DNA of 35,366 bases from Microcaldota archaeon (GCA_021829015.1 JAJZOJ010000036.1:1-35366); one strand, 5' to 3'; numbered from the stretch's first letter, positions 1 to 8,885 are shown. Program-made: numbers and translations. Notes: generated by a model not told the origin, from the letters alone.

Positions 1-1
1 C

Positions 2-2764
2 AATTCCCCCCAGCACATGGGCCACATAAGGACATACGGCACCGCAGACACGTACGCGCGCTACATGCGCATGCGCGGCTTCAACGTCCTTTACCCTATG
101 GCTTTCCATGCTACGGGGACGCCGCTGCTCGCGTTCGCGAAGCGCATAAACAACAACGACAAGGAGCTAATAGACGAGCTGAAGATGTTCCATGTCCCTG
201 ACAACGAGATATCCAAGATGGCGGATCCGAGGTACATTGCCGATTATTTCGTAAAGGAGATGGAGTACGGCATGAGGATCGCCGGCTACGGCGTTGACTG
301 GAGGAGGAAGTTCGTATCCATAGAGCCGCTCTTCAGCCGCATGGTGGAGTGGCAGTTCCTCAAGCTAAGGGAGAAGGGCTACATAACCAAGGGGAAGCAT
401 CCGATAGGCTGGTGCACCAACGACAACAACGCGGTCGGGCAGCACGACACGAAGCATGACGTAGATCCGGAGATAGAGGAGGTCACCGTAATAAAGTTCA
501 AGGACCCCGAAAGCGGAATCTATTTCGGATGCTCGACCTACAGGCCCGAAACCGTGTTCGGCGTGACGAACCTGTTCGTATCGAAGGATTCGCAGTACGT
601 GATAGCGGAGATCGGCGGAAGCAGGTACTACATGACCAGGGAGGCGGCTGAGATGCTCTCCCACCAGATGCAGGTGACCGCAGGGGAAAGCATGCCTGGC
701 GCCGAGCTGCTGAAGAAGAAGGCGATCAACCCGGTGGACGGCACCGAGCTGCCTGTACTGCCTGGGTTCTTCGTGAAACCCGACATCGGCACTGGAGTAG
801 TGATGAGCGTTCCAGCCCATGCCCCCTTCGACTACGTAGCCCTGCAGAGGCTCAAGGAGGAGAACTACCCGATGCCTGAGATCGCGATAAAGAAGGTCAT
901 GGACATAGAGGAAAGCAACGGCATAGGCATAGGCCGCTCGCTTCCCGACGTGAGCAAGGGCGCAGTCAAACCGCAGCATCCAGAGATACCCGCTCTTGCA
1001 TACCTTGAGGTGCTGAACACGGACCCGAAGGCCATAGACGACATGATAGAGTTCGCCACCAAGCTCGCATACAGGGAGGAATCGCACTGGGGCGTCATGA
1101 GCGTGAAGGGCTATGAGGGGCTCAAGGAGCCGGAGGCCAGGGAGCGCATCAAGAAGGAGCTCGAATCTGCCGGCAGCGCGATAAGCATATTCATAATCGG
1201 CAACGAGGAGCCGGTATTCTGCAGGTGCGGGACAAAGGTGATAGTCAAGATGGTCGAGGACCAGTGGTTCATCAACTACGGCGACCAGAAGTGGAAGGAG
1301 CTCGCCCATGCGTGCTTCAACGGGATAAAGGTGCGCCCAGAGAAGCTTAGGCTCTCCTTCGAGCGCACCATCGACTGGCTGGACCTGAAGGCAGCGGAAA
1401 GGGAGCAGGGGCTGGGGACCAAGTTCCCGTTCGACGAGAAGTACGTGATAGAGTCCCTTTCCGATTCAACGATATACATGTGCTTCTATACCTTCGTGCA
1501 CCTGCTCAGGGCATCGAACATAAACCCTGACGCGCTGAAGCCGGAGTTCTTCGACTACGTGCTGCTAGGCACGGGCGATGCGGCAGGGGTCGCGGCGCTT
1601 ACGGGGATAGACGTTCCAACCATAGAGAAGTGCAGGGAGTCATTCACCTACTGGTACACCAACACGTCGAGGCACTCGGGCCCTGACCTGATACCCAACC
1701 ATCTCACCATGTACATATTCAACCATTGCGGCCTGCTTCCAAATGAATTCTGGCCGAAGCAGATAGCTGTCAACGGGTTCGTTGACTACGAGGGCGAGAA
1801 GATGAGCAAGAGCCTCGGGAACATCGTGCCGCTTGTCGACGGCATCTCGAAATACGGCTCCGACCCGCTGAGGTTCATAGAGCTTACAGGCGCCGACCTG
1901 GACACCTCGACGGAATTCACCACCGAAGGTGTCAACAGCATATACTCGAAGAACGACTTCATCTACCGCGCGATACAATCGCTCCCGGAATTGCGGAGCA
2001 AGGAGCTCTCGCACATGGATTACTGGCTGTATTCGAAGCTCAATTCGAGGATAAAGGCTGCAACCGCAATGATGGACATGCTCGACCTCAAGGGCGCATA
2101 CACCGAGATTTACTACAACTCCATGCTCGACCTCAAGAAGTACATGGAGCGCGGAGGGGAGAACGGAATAGTGATGAGGGAGTACCTCGAGAAGATGGCG
2201 CTCATGCTGGCCCCGGTAATGCCCCACGTATCCGAGGAGTTATGGAGCGCTCTGGGCAAGACCACTTTCGCCGTGCAGGAGAAATGGCCAGAGTTCGACC
2301 AGAGCATGATAAACGAGGCCGATGAGGCGATAGAGGAGATAGTCGACAACACTATAGCAGACATAAGGCACAGCGAGCAGCTGACGGGGCGCATAAACTC
2401 CAACAGCGGCAAGTCCATGAAGGAGATAAGGATAATACTCTCCAGCCCGTGGAAGTCTATAGCATACAACCTCCTGGCAGACTGCAGGAGCATAGGCGAG
2501 GTCATGTCCAGCGAATCCCTTGCTAAGATACACAGGGAATCGCTGTCGGCGTTCCTCTCGCAGTTCTCAAAGAGGATAAATTCCATCAGGAGGCTCCCGG
2601 ATATAAAGCCTGATGCTGTCATGTCAGCGTTCGTGGAGGCAAGGGACTACATATCAGACAGGTTCAAGGCCAAGGTGCTCATAGAGAACGAGGTGGACTC
2701 CAGCTCGAAGAGGGCCTCGCGCGCTACACCCGAGAAGCCCAGCATAGACCTATTCTGGGATTGA
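2..2764 (+). CDS. leuS: Leucyl-tRNA synthetase, archaeal type (5' partial)
   Basis: Charges tRNA-Leu with leucine in the cytoplasm. The reading frame is open from base 2, so the true start lies outside the window. The first visible codons read NSPQHMGHIRTYG, which contains the class I HIGH motif as HMGH. The CP1 editing domain is recognisable by TYRPETVFGVTNLFV, and the KMSKS loop is perfect (GEKMSKSLGN, codons at 1799-1813). The anticodon-binding helical domain follows, with APVMPHVSEELW near 2210-2245. The frame reads almost exactly as archaeal/eukaryotic-type LeuRS and runs to TGA at 2762-2764. The HAD gene starts at the next base, so the two are probably co-transcribed. Only the N-terminal 30-40 residues or so appear to be missing. 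Confidence 0.97.
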   Translation, partial: NSPQHMGHIRTYGTADTYARYMRMRGFNVLYPMAFHATGTPLLAFAKRINNNDKELIDELKMFHVPDNEISKMADPRYIADYFVKEMEYGMRIAGYGVDWRRKFVSIEPLFSRMVEWQFLKLREKGYITKGKHPIGWCTNDNNAVGQHDTKHDVDPEIEEVTVIKFKDPESGIYFGCSTYRPETVFGVTNLFVSKDSQYVIAEIGGSRYYMTREAAEMLSHQMQVTAGESMPGAELLKKKAINPVDGTELPVLPGFFVKPDIGTGVVMSVPAHAPFDYVALQRLKEENYPMPEIAIKKVMDIEESNGIGIGRSLPDVSKGAVKPQHPEIPALAYLEVLNTDPKAIDDMIEFATKLAYREESHWGVMSVKGYEGLKEPEARERIKKELESAGSAISIFIIGNEEPVFCRCGTKVIVKMVEDQWFINYGDQKWKELAHACFNGIKVRPEKLRLSFERTIDWLDLKAAEREQGLGTKFPFDEKYVIESLSDSTIYMCFYTFVHLLRASNINPDALKPEFFDYVLLGTGDAAGVAALTGIDVPTIEKCRESFTYWYTNTSRHSGPDLIPNHLTMYIFNHCGLLPNEFWPKQIAVNGFVDYEGEKMSKSLGNIVPLVDGISKYGSDPLRFIELTGADLDTSTEFTTEGVNSIYSKNDFIYRAIQSLPELRSKELSHMDYWLYSKLNSRIKAATAMMDMLDLKGAYTEIYYNSMLDLKKYMERGGENGIVMREYLEKMALMLAPVMPHVSEELWSALGKTTFAVQEKWPEFDQSMINEADEAIEEIVDNTIADIRHSEQLTGRINSNSGKSMKEIRIILSSPWKSIAYNLLADCRSIGEVMSSESLAKIHRESLSAFLSQFSKRINSIRRLPDIKPDAVMSAFVEARDYISDRFKAKVLIENEVDSSSKRASRATPEKPSIDLFWD

Positions 2765-3409
2765 ATGGCTGGCAAGGATATACTCAAGTCCCACGACCTC
2801 TTCGTTTTCGACTGGGACGGCACGCTGAGCAGCATGCGTCTTCTCCTCCGCATCAACGAGAGCCTCAAGAGGCTGTTCAGGCGGTGGAACGTCGACAGCG
2901 CATATGGCGATTTCAGCCACATGGACGGCGCGGCGAGGCTGAGGCTAAGGAGCGAGGAGCGCAGGAACAACCTCATGACATTCACATTCGACATATTCCT
3001 GAACCTGAGCAGGCCCAGGCTGCACAACGACGCGGTAAGGCTGCTTAAGCTGCTCAAGAAGAGGGGAAAGAAGGTCGCGATATTCTCGAACGGAAGGTCA
3101 AGCAGGGTCAAGAAGGAGCTGCGCATGCTCGGCATATACAACCTATTCGACTTCGTGATCAGCGCAAGGGACCTCAATGCGCTGAAGCCCAACCCTGCGG
3201 GACTGAAGATGCTGCTGCAGCATTCGAAAGTGTCCCCGTCCCGGAGCCTCTACATAGGGGACATGGTCGATGACATGATGGCAGCCCGGCTGGCGCACAT
3301 GCGCTCATGCGCTATGGCCGACGGTTTCGACAGCTACAGGAAGCTGAGGAGCACGAAGCCGGACTACATATTCAGGAGCATAGAGGCGCTCCTCAGGGCC
3401 CTTTCATGA
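2765..3409 (+). CDS. HAD-superfamily hydrolase (phosphatase)
   Basis: A 214-residue haloacid-dehalogenase fold phosphatase. All four HAD motifs are visible: DWDGT with nucleophile D16 and acid D18, Ser108 in FSNG, Lys141 in LKPNP, and GDMVDD with acidic residues 166-170. The helical segment between motifs I and II is a small cap, as in phosphoglycolate phosphatase-like (Gph) proteins. The substrate cannot be told from sequence. The ATG directly follows the leuS stop codon with no spacer, so translation is probably coupled to leuS. A T-rich stretch with a TATA-like box follows at about 3438-3450 and belongs to the next gene. Confidence 0.9.
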   Translation: MAGKDILKSHDLFVFDWDGTLSSMRLLLRINESLKRLFRRWNVDSAYGDFSHMDGAARLRLRSEERRNNLMTFTFDIFLNLSRPRLHNDAVRLLKLLKKRGKKVAIFSNGRSSRVKKELRMLGIYNLFDFVISARDLNALKPNPAGLKMLLQHSKVSPSRSLYIGDMVDDMMAARLAHMRSCAMADGFDSYRKLRSTKPDYIFRSIEALLRALS

Positions 3410-3437
3410 TCTGCCATGCAAGGCCCTGAAAACAGAA

Positions 3438-3450
3438 GATTTTTAAGCTT
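3438..3450 (+). promoter_or_regulatory. TATA-like box for the TRAM-domain gene
   Basis: The AT-rich box (GATTTTTAAGCTTA core) lies about 75 bp ahead of the TRAM ATG at 3519. With the usual archaeal spacing of about 25 bp it would start transcription near 3470. That leaves an unusually long 5' leader of roughly 45 nt for this genome, where many genes look leaderless. The leader could hold a regulatory fold; this is inference. Confidence 0.4.
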
Positions 3451-3518
3451 ATTTGAGAAAAATTAACTGATATACGGAGTAAGGCGAAAGCTAATTCTAC
3501 GTATGAGAAAAAGATAAA

Positions 3519-3794
3519 ATGCGAGAAGGAGATGAATTCGGAGGAGAGAGAGGGGAACGTGGCGACAGAGGAAGGCGCGGAATGAGCATGAATCCAAACT
3601 ATTTTCTGCCAAAGCCAGTGAAGGTCGGCGATGAGGTCGAGGTCAAGGTCGAGGCTGTTGCGTCGAAGGGCGACGGCATAGCCAAGAAGGACGGCTTCGT
3701 AATCTTCATAAAGGACGCCAAGGAGGGAGACACCGTAAAGGTAAGGATAACGGAAGTAAAGGCCAGGTTCGCAATCGGAGAGATAATAGCCTGA
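3519..3794 (+). CDS. TRAM-domain RNA-binding protein with Arg/Gly-rich N-terminus
   Basis: A 91-residue protein. Residues about 30-91 form a stand-alone TRAM domain: KVGDEVEVKVEAVASKGDGIAKKDGFVIF, then KEGDTVKVRITEVKARFAIGEII. Archaeal single TRAM proteins bind RNA and are thought to act as cold-shock-like RNA chaperones (known for the family). The first 21 residues are a charged GERGERGDRGRRG tract resembling eukaryotic RGG boxes, a natural RNA-contacting tail. An internal ATG at 3582 would give a TRAM-only form. The upstream ATG is preferred because a GAGAAGGAG purine tract and the RG tail are both in frame after it. A T-rich stretch follows the stop codon. Confidence 0.9.
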   Translation: MREGDEFGGERGERGDRGRRGMSMNPNYFLPKPVKVGDEVEVKVEAVASKGDGIAKKDGFVIFIKDAKEGDTVKVRITEVKARFAIGEIIA

Positions 3795-3805
3795 CCACAG
3801 TGCTC

Positions 3806-3836
3806 CTTTTGTTTAATTTTTTATTTTTAATCTTTC
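3806..3836 (+). terminator. Oligo-T transcription terminator after the TRAM gene
   Basis: Starting 12 bp after the TRAM stop codon the plus strand has several successive T-runs (CCTTTTG, TTTAATTTTTTATTTTTAATC). This is the usual form of an intrinsic terminator in archaea, which needs no strong hairpin. It separates the TRAM gene from valS, whose own TATA-like sequence (TTCATTATATTACG) follows at about 3834-3847. Confidence 0.6.
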
Positions 3837-3873
3837 ATTATATTACGCAGGTTAGCTGCGGCATGGTGCGCTG

Positions 3874-6312
3874 ATGTACGATTCTTCAGTCGAGGAGAAG
3901 TGGAGGAAATATTGGAAAGAGCATAAGATAGGGCTCTTCGACGAGAAGGATCGCTCAAAGGAGCTATACGTGCTCGACACCCCGCCGCCGTATACCTCCG
4001 GAACGCTGCACATGGGCCACGTAACGAGCTACAGCCTTATAGACTTCACCGCAAGGTACAAGCGGATGCGCGGCTTCAACGTACTATATCCTCAGGGATG
4101 GGACACCCAGGGCTTCCCTACAGAGAAGGCAGTAGAGAAGAAGTACGGCGTCACCCTTCCCCGCGAGGAGTTCTATGCTAAGTGCGTAGAGGTGGCCGAG
4201 GCGAACCTCTCGGCGATGAGATCCCAGATGGAGCGGCTGGGCTTCTCCCCAGACGAGCGCATGGAGTACATAACGATGTCGGATTCCTACAAGGCAAAGG
4301 TGCAGCTTTCCCTTATACTGATGCTCGAGAAGGGATTCGTTTACAGGGGGAACCATCCAGTGGAATGGTGCATAAGGTGCAGGTCTGCGATAGCCCATGC
4401 GGAGACAGAGGAGAAGGAGGAGGAAACGGACCTCACCTACGTGCGCTTCGCAATATCGGGAACGAAGAAGAGCATAGTAATAGCTACGACAAGGCCGGAA
4501 CTGATGCATGCATGCGTCGCTGTCGCGGTGAACCCCAAGGACGACAGGTTCGGGGGCCTTGAGGGGAAGAACGCCAAGACGCCGATATTCAACAAAAGCG
4601 TGCCGATAATATACGACGAGAACGTTGACCCAGCGTTCGGAACCGGAGCGGAGATGGTCTGCACATTCGGCGACAAGGTGGACAGGGACATGTACTACAG
4701 GCACGGCCTGAAGCACATAGAGGCGATGGACGAGTCCGGGAAACTGAAGAATGCCGGCGACTTAACCGGAATGAAGCTCAAGGAGGCGCGCGAGGCGATA
4801 AAGGGCATGCTCGCCGATGCGAAGGTAGTGGAGAAGACCGATCGGTTGAAGCACATGGTGAAGGTGCACGACAGGTGCGACACCCCAATAAACCTAATCA
4901 TGTCGATGCAGTGGGCGATAAGGATAAAGGAGCACGCCGAGAAGATAAAGGAGCTCTCAGGCGAGATGAGGTGGGAGCCGCAGTTCATGAAGAGGTACCT
5001 CGAGGACTGGGCCAACTTCATAGACTGGGACTGGATAATATCGAGGAACAGGGTCTTCGGGACCCCTATACCGTTCTGGTACTGCACGAAATGCGATTTC
5101 ATAGCGACTCCCGAGAAGGGAAAGCTGCCTGTCGATCCCTCCAGGGACAAGGCCCCGATGCACAAGTGCCCGAAGTGCGGCGGCAGGATTGTAGGGGAGG
5201 CAGCCACATGCGACGTGTGGGTCGATTCATCGATAACCCCGTTGGTCATAGCTGGCTGGCCGGATGACAAGGAGCTGCTCAAGAGGGCATACCCCTCATC
5301 GCTTAGGATACAGGGTAGCGAGATAATAAGGACATGGGCATTCTATACGATATTCCGGTCATGGGCGCTTACGGGAAACAAGCCCTTCGAGGACATACTG
5401 GTCCATGGGATGATCCTTGCGCCGGATGGGAAGCGCATGCACAAGAGCAAGGGCAATGGCATATCCCCTGAGGAGATACTCGCCAAGTACCCCGCAGACA
5501 CGATAAGGCTGTGGGCCGCCCTCAGCGGCGCGATAGGGAAGGACAAGCCCTTCCTATACAATGACATAGACTACGCGAAATCATTCATAACCAAGCTCTT
5601 CAACTCATCGATATTTGTAGAATCGGCAACCAAGGAATCGGGAATCGGCGGCAAGGGCGCAGAGGGCCTTGGCGAGCACATGAATGCCTTCGACCTATGG
5701 ATACTCTCGAGAATGAACTCCATAGTCGGGAAGGCCGTCGAATCGTACGACAGCTTCAATTTCTACGAGGCTATGAACTCGACGATAAACTTCTACTGGC
5801 ACGAGTTCTGCGACTACTACATAGAGGACGTGAAGCACAGGATATACTCGAAGGACCCGAAGCTCGAGGAGAGCAGGAAGGCGGCCGTGCATGTGCTGAA
5901 CCATGTGCTGTACACGACAGTGAAGCTCCTGGCCCCGGTAATGCCCCATGCGGCTGAGGAGGTATACTCCAAGGCCCATGATGCGAGCGTATTCACTGAA
6001 AGGTTCCCGGTTCCAGCGGAGCCGCGCATAGGCGTCGGCTATGACATATACGGGGTATTGTTCCGCGGGCCGAAGGCCGAGGTGGACTACGGCTCGATAG
6101 GCGCGGTTCTAAATGCGGTGATAACAGAGGTAAGGAAGGCAAAGGCAAGGGAGAAGAAGGCATTGAACGCTGAGATAGCCTCTATTAATATAAAGGTTCC
6201 TGAAGAATACTATAATACAACCTTGTCCTCCAAGGATGAAATCGCCCTGATATGCAAGGCGAATAAGGTATCGGTCCAGAAGGGGGAATTCTCGGTTGAG
6301 ACAAAGATTTGA
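3874..6312 (+). CDS. valS: Valyl-tRNA synthetase
   Basis: Charges tRNA-Val. The 812-residue class I synthetase has the ValRS-typical PPPYTSGTLHMGH, with the HIGH motif as H46-M-G-H49. The CP1 editing region contains TTRPELMHACVAVAVNP. A zinc-binding knuckle pair (CTKC and CPKCGG) lies near residues 409-436. The KMSKS loop is slightly altered to R521-M-H-K-S, followed by KGNGISPEEI. The N-terminus (YDSSVEEKWRKYW) fits the ValRS start. The ATG at 3874 follows its own promoter region. The C-terminus is short and lacks a long coiled-coil arm, as in archaeal ValRS. The uS15 gene follows 15 bp later in the same direction. Confidence 0.97.
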   Translation: MYDSSVEEKWRKYWKEHKIGLFDEKDRSKELYVLDTPPPYTSGTLHMGHVTSYSLIDFTARYKRMRGFNVLYPQGWDTQGFPTEKAVEKKYGVTLPREEFYAKCVEVAEANLSAMRSQMERLGFSPDERMEYITMSDSYKAKVQLSLILMLEKGFVYRGNHPVEWCIRCRSAIAHAETEEKEEETDLTYVRFAISGTKKSIVIATTRPELMHACVAVAVNPKDDRFGGLEGKNAKTPIFNKSVPIIYDENVDPAFGTGAEMVCTFGDKVDRDMYYRHGLKHIEAMDESGKLKNAGDLTGMKLKEAREAIKGMLADAKVVEKTDRLKHMVKVHDRCDTPINLIMSMQWAIRIKEHAEKIKELSGEMRWEPQFMKRYLEDWANFIDWDWIISRNRVFGTPIPFWYCTKCDFIATPEKGKLPVDPSRDKAPMHKCPKCGGRIVGEAATCDVWVDSSITPLVIAGWPDDKELLKRAYPSSLRIQGSEIIRTWAFYTIFRSWALTGNKPFEDILVHGMILAPDGKRMHKSKGNGISPEEILAKYPADTIRLWAALSGAIGKDKPFLYNDIDYAKSFITKLFNSSIFVESATKESGIGGKGAEGLGEHMNAFDLWILSRMNSIVGKAVESYDSFNFYEAMNSTINFYWHEFCDYYIEDVKHRIYSKDPKLEESRKAAVHVLNHVLYTTVKLLAPVMPHAAEEVYSKAHDASVFTERFPVPAEPRIGVGYDIYGVLFRGPKAEVDYGSIGAVLNAVITEVRKAKAREKKALNAEIASINIKVPEEYYNTTLSSKDEIALICKANKVSVQKGEFSVETKI

Positions 6313-6327
6313 AGCATAGGGTTTCCA

Positions 6328-6786
6328 ATGGCCAGGATGCATACGAAGAGACACGGAAGGTCCAAGTCAAGAAAGCCGCTGCAGGAGAATGCAACGAAAT
6401 CTGACGTGGGCAAGAAGGAAGTGGAGAAGATAATATTCGATTACGCCAAGCAGGGCATGTCCCCGGCTATGATAGGCGAGAAGTTGAAGAAGGAGCACAA
6501 TGTTCCTTACATAAAGCACCACATGGGCGTGCGCCTTGGGAAGATACTCAAGGACGGCGGCCATGCGGGCAGCATCCCGCCGGATCTCATGGATCTCATG
6601 AAGAAGGCGGTAAACCTTGATTCCCACATACAGCGCAACAGGCAGGACCTCCACAACGCGATGAGGCTTAGGAGGATAGAGTCGAAGATACGCAGGCTTG
6701 CAAAGTACTACACCGGAAGGAAGGCCCTTCCGGCTGATTGGAGGTACGACCCAGAGCAGGCGAAGCTTATAATAAAGGGCACGTGA
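6328..6786 (+). CDS. rps15: Small ribosomal subunit protein uS15
   Basis: A 152-residue archaeal uS15 (S15P/S13e). It has the archaeal/eukaryotic N-terminal extension (MARMHTKRHGRSKSRKP) and the conserved core (DLMDLMKKAVNLDSHIQRNRQDLHNAMRLRRIESKIRRLAKYY). It binds 16S rRNA in the platform of the small subunit. It starts 15 bp after valS and ends 4 bp before the eS1 gene, so the three probably share an operon. Confidence 0.97.
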   Translation: MARMHTKRHGRSKSRKPLQENATKSDVGKKEVEKIIFDYAKQGMSPAMIGEKLKKEHNVPYIKHHMGVRLGKILKDGGHAGSIPPDLMDLMKKAVNLDSHIQRNRQDLHNAMRLRRIESKIRRLAKYYTGRKALPADWRYDPEQAKLIIKGT

Positions 6787-6790
6787 TCGC

Positions 6791-7360
6791 ATGGCACTTC
6801 AGAAGAAATCGGAGAACTGGAAGCTAAAGAAATGGTACACCGTGCACGCGCCTAAGGTATTCAATGACGCCGCGGTAGGGGAGATGCCCGCAAATGACGA
6901 AAAGGCCGCCATGGGCAGGAACATCGTCGTTGGCCTGGATTCCCTGACCAAGAACCCATCCCATGCTTATACTACGGCAACGCTGAAGGTGATAGAGGTC
7001 AGCGGCGCCAATGCAAATACTACCCTTGTCTCGATATCGCAGCTCTACAGCTACGTCAGGTCCCTAGTAAGGAGGTACAGGAGCATAGCCAGCTCGGTTG
7101 TTCCGGTAACCACGAAGGACGGCAACAAGATGACCGTAAAGATGCTCGTCATAACCAGGCAGAGGACGGCCCACAGCAAGATAGTCGGCATAAGGAAAGA
7201 GATGGACCAGATGGTCAGGGACTTCTTCAGCTCGACAGATTCCGATGCCGCGGTTAGCGCGATAATAGAGGGGAAGTTCCAGGCGGACCTTTCCGCAAGG
7301 CTGGAGCACATCGCCCCGCTCAACAAGGTCGAGGTAAGGCGCCTCGACGTTGGGAAGTAA
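6791..7360 (+). CDS. rps3ae: Small ribosomal subunit protein eS1 (S3Ae)
   Basis: A 189-residue archaeal/eukaryotic ribosomal protein of the S3Ae family. Recognisable stretches are WKLKKWYTVHAPKVFNDAAVGE near the N-terminus and KMLVITRQRTAHSKIVGIRKEM in the second half. It sits at the mRNA exit side of the small subunit. It follows the uS15 gene by 4 bp and ends the operon. The next gene is convergent, 32 bp away. Confidence 0.96.
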   Translation: MALQKKSENWKLKKWYTVHAPKVFNDAAVGEMPANDEKAAMGRNIVVGLDSLTKNPSHAYTTATLKVIEVSGANANTTLVSISQLYSYVRSLVRRYRSIASSVVPVTTKDGNKMTVKMLVITRQRTAHSKIVGIRKEMDQMVRDFFSSTDSDAAVSAIIEGKFQADLSARLEHIAPLNKVEVRRLDVGK

Positions 7361-7392
7361 CGCAGGCAAACGGCCGGCGCGTATTATTCCCA

Positions 7393-8103
7393 TTATAACT
7401 CTACGATCCCAGCAGGCGCAGCCTTCCCCTTCGGTTTCCTATCCTTTGGGCGGGATCGGAGAAGCATGTGCATTCCCTCGGAGGCGCACCACAGGCCAAG
7501 CAGGGTCCCTTCGGCAATCTCGTTCAAGGCATTGAGGCTATCCTTCTTGTGCATGAGTATGGCAGAGGCTGCAGCCACGCCAACACCTATCGCCGCAGCT
7601 CCCCTAATCTTATTACCGTTCCTTATGAGTTTGTTACCAGTTGCGACTAGGGCAGCCGGTGCGGTAAAGAAATAGGCGTTTGAGGATATCGCGTGGGCCC
7701 TGCTTCCGATCTTCGAGGCCCCGCATACGGCCAGCGCGGTGCTTGCCAGGGCCATGAGGGCCGCGCCTCCTGGCGTGCGCCAGCCCACCGAGGTTTTACT
7801 TCCCATGCGCTGGGCAAGGCCCATCATCATTACCGCGGAGCCGCTCATGCATGCGCCGAAGGCAGCTCTTCCATCAGTATTCGTTATTTCGCTGAACGTT
7901 CCATGCATCCAGCTGAAGCCATCCATCTTTCTTGCCAGCGAAATTGCGCCTGCAATGCCTATGACGGGCGCGGCAACCCCGCAGATGCCGCCAGCTATGT
8001 CAAGGACCCTTGCGCCATCGGGCCCAGGTTCTTTCCTCAGGAGCCTGGCGCTGCCCTCCTGCCCCATCCTGGAAGTATCTCGTGGAATAGTGCGGGCCCC
8101 CAT
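7393..8103 (-). CDS. Multi-spanning membrane protein, DUF998-like
   Basis: About 236 residues with some six hydrophobic segments rich in Gly and Ala, for example GGICGVAAPVIGIAGAISLA, AALMALASTALAVCGA and GAAAIGVGVAAASAILM. The stretch SWMHGTFSEITNTDGRAAFGACMSGSAVMMMGLAQRM resembles DUF998 membrane proteins, whose function is unknown; this is a pattern match, not a search. A basic tail (RSRPKDRKPKGK) ends the protein. The frame is also open to a TTG at 8124. I prefer ATG at 8103 because a TATA-like box sits at 8127-8134, about 25-30 bp upstream, which would give a leaderless transcript. Confidence 0.7.
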   Translation of the reverse strand: MGARTIPRDTSRMGQEGSARLLRKEPGPDGARVLDIAGGICGVAAPVIGIAGAISLARKMDGFSWMHGTFSEITNTDGRAAFGACMSGSAVMMMGLAQRMGSKTSVGWRTPGGAALMALASTALAVCGASKIGSRAHAISSNAYFFTAPAALVATGNKLIRNGNKIRGAAAIGVGVAAASAILMHKKDSLNALNEIAEGTLLGLWCASEGMHMLLRSRPKDRKPKGKAAPAGIVEL

Positions 8104-8125
8104 ACAAATGGAATGTACACCCAAG

Positions 8126-8136
8126 ATATTTAAGAT
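8126..8136 (-). promoter_or_regulatory. TATA-like box for the DUF998-like gene
   Basis: On the minus strand the sequence reads ATCTTAAATATCTT, centred about 28 bp ahead of the ATG at 8103. This spacing fits a leaderless archaeal mRNA and decides the start codon against the TTG at 8124, which would lie upstream of the predicted transcription start. Confidence 0.5.
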
Positions 8137-8173
8137 TTTAGTTGGCTATGCCGCGGTGCGGACTGCTATCCTG

Positions 8174-8503
8174 TCAGCTCAGGCTGACGAGGACTACCCC
8201 TATTGCTATGACAAGCACGCCGCTCCACCTCAGGATTGAGACGTTCTCCCCAAGCACGAAGGATGCGAGGAATACCGCCACTATGTAGCTTATGCTGCTC
8301 ATCCCGTATGCCCAGCTCAGGTGTACCCTGCTGAGGATGTAGAAGTAGACAGCAGTGGATATCGCGTATATCCCAAGGCCCGCGCCAAGCGTTATGGCGA
8401 GCTTGCCGTCCAGGAATGCATACTTGAAAAGCAGCTGGCCTATGCCCCCCAATACCGTTGACACGACAAGGAGCAATACATACGCGAATTTATCTTCCCT
8501 CAC
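8174..8503 (-). CDS. SMR/EamA-type four-helix transporter subunit
   Basis: A 109-residue integral membrane protein with four predicted helices: YVLLLVVSTVLGGIGQLLF, ITLGAGLGIYAISTAVYFYIL, MSSISYIVAVFLASFVLG and WSGVLVIAIGVVLVSL. The layout, and motifs such as GQLLFKYA in helix 1 and LGENVS before helix 4, are typical of half-size drug/metabolite transporters (EmrE or ArnE/ArnF-like). The substrate is unknown. It starts 7 bp after the stop of a second protein of the same kind (8511-8867), so the two probably form a co-translated heterodimer. Confidence 0.85.
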   Translation of the reverse strand: MREDKFAYVLLLVVSTVLGGIGQLLFKYAFLDGKLAITLGAGLGIYAISTAVYFYILSRVHLSWAYGMSSISYIVAVFLASFVLGENVSILRWSGVLVIAIGVVLVSLS

Positions 8504-8510
8504 ATCATCA

Positions 8511-8867
8511 CTACGCGGTCAATGCGACAATCGTTATGCCCGCTATTATGAGAAGTATCCCGAATATGCGCTTCGCATTCATCGCCTCCTTCAGGTGCTT
8601 CATCGACAGCAGGGTAACGAAGACGAAGGAGCTCGCGAACACAGGGAACACCACGGACAGCTGTGAATTCTCGAGCGCAACGAGGTACAGCGCAAAGCTC
8701 ACCGCATATCCGCACAATCCTATGAAGACGCTGGGGTTCCTGAGCGTGCCCAGTATGTCGGTTATCGTATCGAGCCGCTTCTTGAGGCCCTTCTTGAACA
8801 TGAGCTGCGATAGCGACGTCACCAGGGCAGCAACAAGTGTTATAAATATAACCAAGTAAATATCCAT
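8511..8867 (-). CDS. SMR/EamA-type four-helix transporter subunit (partner)
   Basis: A 118-residue four-helix membrane protein: YLVIFITLVAALVTSLSQLMF, SVFIGLCGYAVSFALYLVAL, VVFPVFASSFVFVTLLSM and IFGILLIIAGITIVAL. SQLMFKKGL in helix 1 and the loop before helix 4 correspond to those in the downstream gene, showing that the two are paralogues. Paired, oppositely oriented half-transporters are known in the SMR superfamily. An ArnE/ArnF-like lipid-linked sugar flippase is one possibility. The start at 8867 is only 18 bp from the divergent gene at 8886. Confidence 0.85.
   Translation of the reverse strand: MDIYLVIFITLVAALVTSLSQLMFKKGLKKRLDTITDILGTLRNPSVFIGLCGYAVSFALYLVALENSQLSVVFPVFASSFVFVTLLSMKHLKEAMNAKRIFGILLIIAGITIVALTA
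8841..8850 (+). promoter_or_regulatory. TATA box for the small membrane protein gene
   Basis: A perfect TATAAATATA lies 36 bp ahead of the TTG at 8886, predicting a transcript that starts near 8870. The box lies inside the first codons of the divergent transporter gene, so the two promoters may interfere with each other. Confidence 0.5.
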
Positions 8868-8885
8868 AGCAGCACGTGGTTTGAT

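Noticed and set aside
365..1309. Long minus-strand open frame (314 codons) opposite leuS
   Set aside because: It is the antisense shadow of the leuS frame. Its translation is rich in Leu, Arg, Val and Tyr without any domain, whereas the plus-strand frame is an unmistakable LeuRS.
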